Below, piece by piece: positions 60,719-64,000 of a stretch of 64,000 bases of DNA; position 1 is the stretch's first letter, and each line of letters begins with the position of its first letter. The translations under genes were made by a program, and so were the position numbers. This stretch comes from Sclerurus mexicanus. Lineage: Eukaryota; Chordata; Aves; Passeriformes; Furnariidae. The DNA lies in NCBI GenBank assembly GCA_013396755.1, contig VWZF01005762.1:148388-212387 (forward strand), written 5' to 3'. The notes under the pieces were generated by a model. That model was not told the DNA's origin. It searched no databases and saw only the letters and a program-made list of their open reading frames with translations.

Positions 60719-63700
60719 TGTTTTAAGTAAATTTTTTTAGTACACTTCTATAAACAGCTATGAGTGACAATTCACATTATTAAATTCAAGACTATAGTAG
60801 TATTTTTTTAAATTTTGCTTTAAACTATTGTGGCTTCTCCTACTTATAATGCAAAATTACACACAGTAAAAAAATCCCTGCAGTTGTGAATGTTTTTGAT
60901 GGCTGCTGCTGTTTTTATGAATGTTGGTTTTTATTCTGACAGAGGCTTATTTCAGCTGTAGTATCATGTTTAAACGGCTGTTTGGCTTACTGCACCGAGA
61001 CCAATACTTCAATATCTAATCCCCTTCAGTTCACCTCATAATGTAGTATATTGTATAAGTTAAGGTCATTACCATATAATGAATCTCATGGATCCTAAAG
61101 GATTTAAAAATGGAAGTTTTTTCTCCCAAAGGACTGGACTGGCTAGTATACTTGAAGTGAAAAACAGAAAGTGAGATTCTGTCTAAATATATTGTTTTAG
61201 CCAGAAAGCAACTGTTATTCATATACAGATCTTGAATATTATCCATTTATATATACAGGTTTTATTTTGAAAAATGAAACTACAGATTGAAAACTATATA
61301 TATAAATCCTCTTTTATATATAATTCTTCTACCAAAACCTGGATTACTATAGCTTGTCCAGTTCTAAAACTTTTTTTCCTGTCAGAGTGCAACATCTGTA
61401 GTAACCATAAAATGAAAGTTACCAGTAGTTGCCTGAGCATTTGAATGTCACTGGACAAAGTCAGAAGTAATTCCTGATATTCCCAAAGGGTCGCAAATTT
61501 GATGTGGGAGCAACTTGGGTGTGCCACTGAAAGCAGTATTCAGTGTGCTTTGTATGAAACTGGGGCTTGGGGGGCAAACTGGTATGTATCACTTTGTCCA
61601 GCATGTCAAGAAAATGTGAAGACGGTAAAATACCTACACTATTATTGTACTTAAATTTGTCTATATATTGTATTACAAAAGAAGGTTGAAAGTTGCTTAA
61701 TGCACAAAAACAAAAGCTGAAGCCAAATAAATCATGTACATGACCTGTTGGCAGGAGCAGGCTGTATTTAAAGATCAACTGATACCTGTATTTCTAAAAC
61801 AGAAAACATCCCCTGTTCCCTTATGAGAAACAAGCTATTAAAAGTCAATACTCAAAACAGACCTATGCAGTTTTATTTCCTCTTCTAAAAGCAAGAAGCT
61901 AAGTAATCATATGTGCAGCTGTGGTATCAAGCATTTTGTTCTGCATCACATAATTTGCTGCTAAATAGCAGCATTTGTTCTCTGCATTTAACATTGTGTA
62001 GGCTTAGATGTTACAAGGTTATTTTCAGTTGCACCTCTAGGGCTATCCTGTACAAAATGCCCATTCTTAATGAGATTGCCCATTCTGTCTTTCCACATTT
62101 CACTACCTGTTTCTCCTCTTGCCCTCAAAAAATGGAAAGGGGGCTAGATATTTGTTTTGGTGGTCTTTTTTTCCCCCCTCCTCTGTTGGGGTAGAAGTTC
62201 AGTTGGTGGGATCTGCTGTCTCTGTGCTGTCCTAAAGCATTCTCTGTTTCTGAGATAGTTCTTTGTAGATCCGGTGTGCATGAATGTTACATTTGCATTG
62301 CACTGGGGTTTTCTTTCTTTTTAAAACTATTGTAGGACTTCAGGGATACTGTTGATTTCTAGGAAAAGAGGAATCTAGGGGGGTAAATTGACATTTGATG
62401 GTGAGAACTTAGGATGTTATATTCCCTTAGAATTTCATGCCTGTTTAATGCAGTGTGTTGGAAAATAGTCTGACATTTATGTAGTGTTTAAACTGTGACC
62501 TCCCTGCGTGCATCTATGAGAGGATATTGACCCACCCAGAGAAACTGCTGTTGATGGTTGTGTTGGGTGTTTAATTTTTATTTCATTACAGTTTGAAGTT
62601 TCAGCTTCAAATTTTGGTTAGACAACTTTTAGTTTGTTCTGGGTGTGTCATGGACTCACCCAGGGAGGCCAGTAGTCATTTTTGTTGCCACCTACCTTGA
62701 GCAGTATTCGTTTCCCTTATAACAGAAGAGATCTTAGTTTTCCCAACCCGTGTTCATAAATATCCTGGGTCATTTTAATACTGAACAATGCATCTGTTTG
62801 GCCAGGCAGGAGCATGGAAGGCCTTAGAGCAGCATGCTAAATGTGTGCTCTTACTTTGGAGATTTGCTGAACTGCCCTTTGAACTTCCCATGTTCATTTG
62901 TCGTTTTTCCAAGCACAAGTGGAAAGCTGATTGCTGTGAAATGTATTGGAGGGATAGCATCCTTGAAGCTTAGCAAAGCAGAGGCATTTAGGTTGGTGAT
63001 ACGTCAACTGCCAAGCAACTGCATACCTATGTATAATCTCACTAAAGTATCAATAGTTCATCCATTCCTTTCTTGTCTTGAAAAAGGATTTACCTTTGAT
63101 GTCTCTTTTTCTTTAGCTTTGTGCCACCTCATACATCTGACCTTGTCTATTTCCCTTGCTGACTTGAAGCTGGTAACCCTCTTTTTGTGATGCTATTAAC
63201 ATGGTCTCTCGGGATCACTTTGAGTTTCTGTGCCATTTTTTGCACATACACCAAATATGGGGGTGTTGGTTATTCACTTTTAACTACATGCAGTGTCTTG
63301 TTAAACATTTTGAGAGCATTTGAGGTCTTAGCTCTGTCATTGCAGGGTCTCAACTTGGTGCACATACATGCAGGCAAAATTCAAGTCAATAAACACCTTC
63401 CAGGAAGCATTACAGAAGGGATTTATTTCGGAAGAGAACTGTGGATCTGCCTGTGTGCCTAAGGCTCTATTCCAGGCAGGAGGATATGGTTGAAGGGCCC
63501 GGTGTGGTAAGGTTCTGGACTCACAGGCCAGTCTAGCTGGAGCTGAACCATGACTTCCATGCACCTCTGTTCTGTTCTCATGCTAGTGCTGCAAAACATG
63601 CATTTCAGTGTTATCTCCCTCCTCCCATCCCACCTTTTTGTTAGCCCACTGACTAGTCTGAGTCTGAGTCTGAGCCTGAGTTGGCGTTTCCGTACTGAAC

Positions 63701-64000
63701 AAGCTCATGCTTCTGATCATCTTCCCTGGACTGACTCTTAGAATCAAGGGTTATACTGACTCAGTGTCAGCTCTGCTCAACAGGACATGAACCCCCTCTT
63801 ATATAAATAAGGCCAGTTGTGTAGCAAGAAGCTTGATCCCAGGTCCCTTTTCCTACCTCTCATATCATAGACCACAAAATAAACATAAATACCTTCTGTT
63901 TTTCACACAGTGGTACTGAGAATCAGTACAAAAGTCAAACAACTAAAATGCATAGTTAGGGTATATGAACTTCTTTTCTGATTTTCACTATAAGGCTGCT
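60719..64000. other. Intergenic DNA downstream of ARGLU1, no gene seen
   Basis: Non-coding sequence with short frames only. A further AATAAA near 61,725 could serve a rare longer ARGLU1 transcript. In other vertebrates EFNB2 lies next on this side, but none of its exons is recognisable here. Confidence 0.55.
63655..63680. repeat. 6-bp tandem repeat (AGTCTG)n
   Basis: About four copies of AGTCTG/AGCCTG. Confidence 0.8.

Noticed and set aside
1..64000. CRISPR arrays, operons and other prokaryotic systems
   Set aside because: The window is vertebrate nuclear DNA; no regularly spaced repeats or compact gene clusters are present.

Overview
This is vertebrate nuclear DNA, almost certainly from a bird. 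The DNA is AT-rich with sparse genes. The interspersed repeats I recognise are CR1 LINE fragments with the avian-type 3' end (TCATAGAATCAT on the + strand, so they lie in minus orientation) and endogenous-retrovirus LTRs. The one gene is ARGLU1 (arginine- and glutamate-rich protein 1), and its protein ends in ...SFSLKSQD. The assembly contains N runs and single-N contig joins.

Layout. Bases 1 to about 50,300 are a gene desert: single-copy AT-rich DNA, low-complexity A/T tracts, three CR1 fragments (near 15.2, 21.7 and 43.7 kb), one well-bounded solo LTR (36,569-37,052, minus strand, 6-bp target-site duplication), two small CpG-bearing pockets (6.3 and 39.2 kb) and an N gap inside a poly-A tract (14,093-14,113). 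I see no supportable protein gene there; the short open frames are chance frames. A second, less well bounded LTR-like segment ends near 50,738, directly in front of a CpG-island promoter (about 50,765-52,335).

ARGLU1 runs on the + strand from the ATG at 51,232 to the TAA at 60,009-60,011 in four coding exons, followed by a 3' UTR of about 0.7 kb with two AATAAA signals (60,676 and 60,693). Exon 1 carries the RS-rich nuclear/splicing half, and exons 2-4 encode the long Glu/Arg-rich helical half. The first exon is scrambled in this assembly. The RS-rich start is joined by a single N to intron-1 sequence, then comes a 287-base gap, then the rest of exon 1, and then an exact second copy of 142 bases of intron 1. 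The gene itself is probably intact; the breakage looks technical.

The most interesting biology is in intron 2. The family is known for an ultraconserved, retained intron that contains an NMD-triggering alternative exon and is used for autoregulation. Here the exon 2 donor is weak (GAG|GTAACG), the reading frame stays open for 57 codons into the intron, and exon-like sequence with splice sites and immediate stops lies near 57,950-58,095. From 60.7 kb to the end I see only non-coding sequence; in other vertebrates EFNB2 lies on this side. I found no CRISPR array, tRNA, rRNA or previously undescribed gene system.
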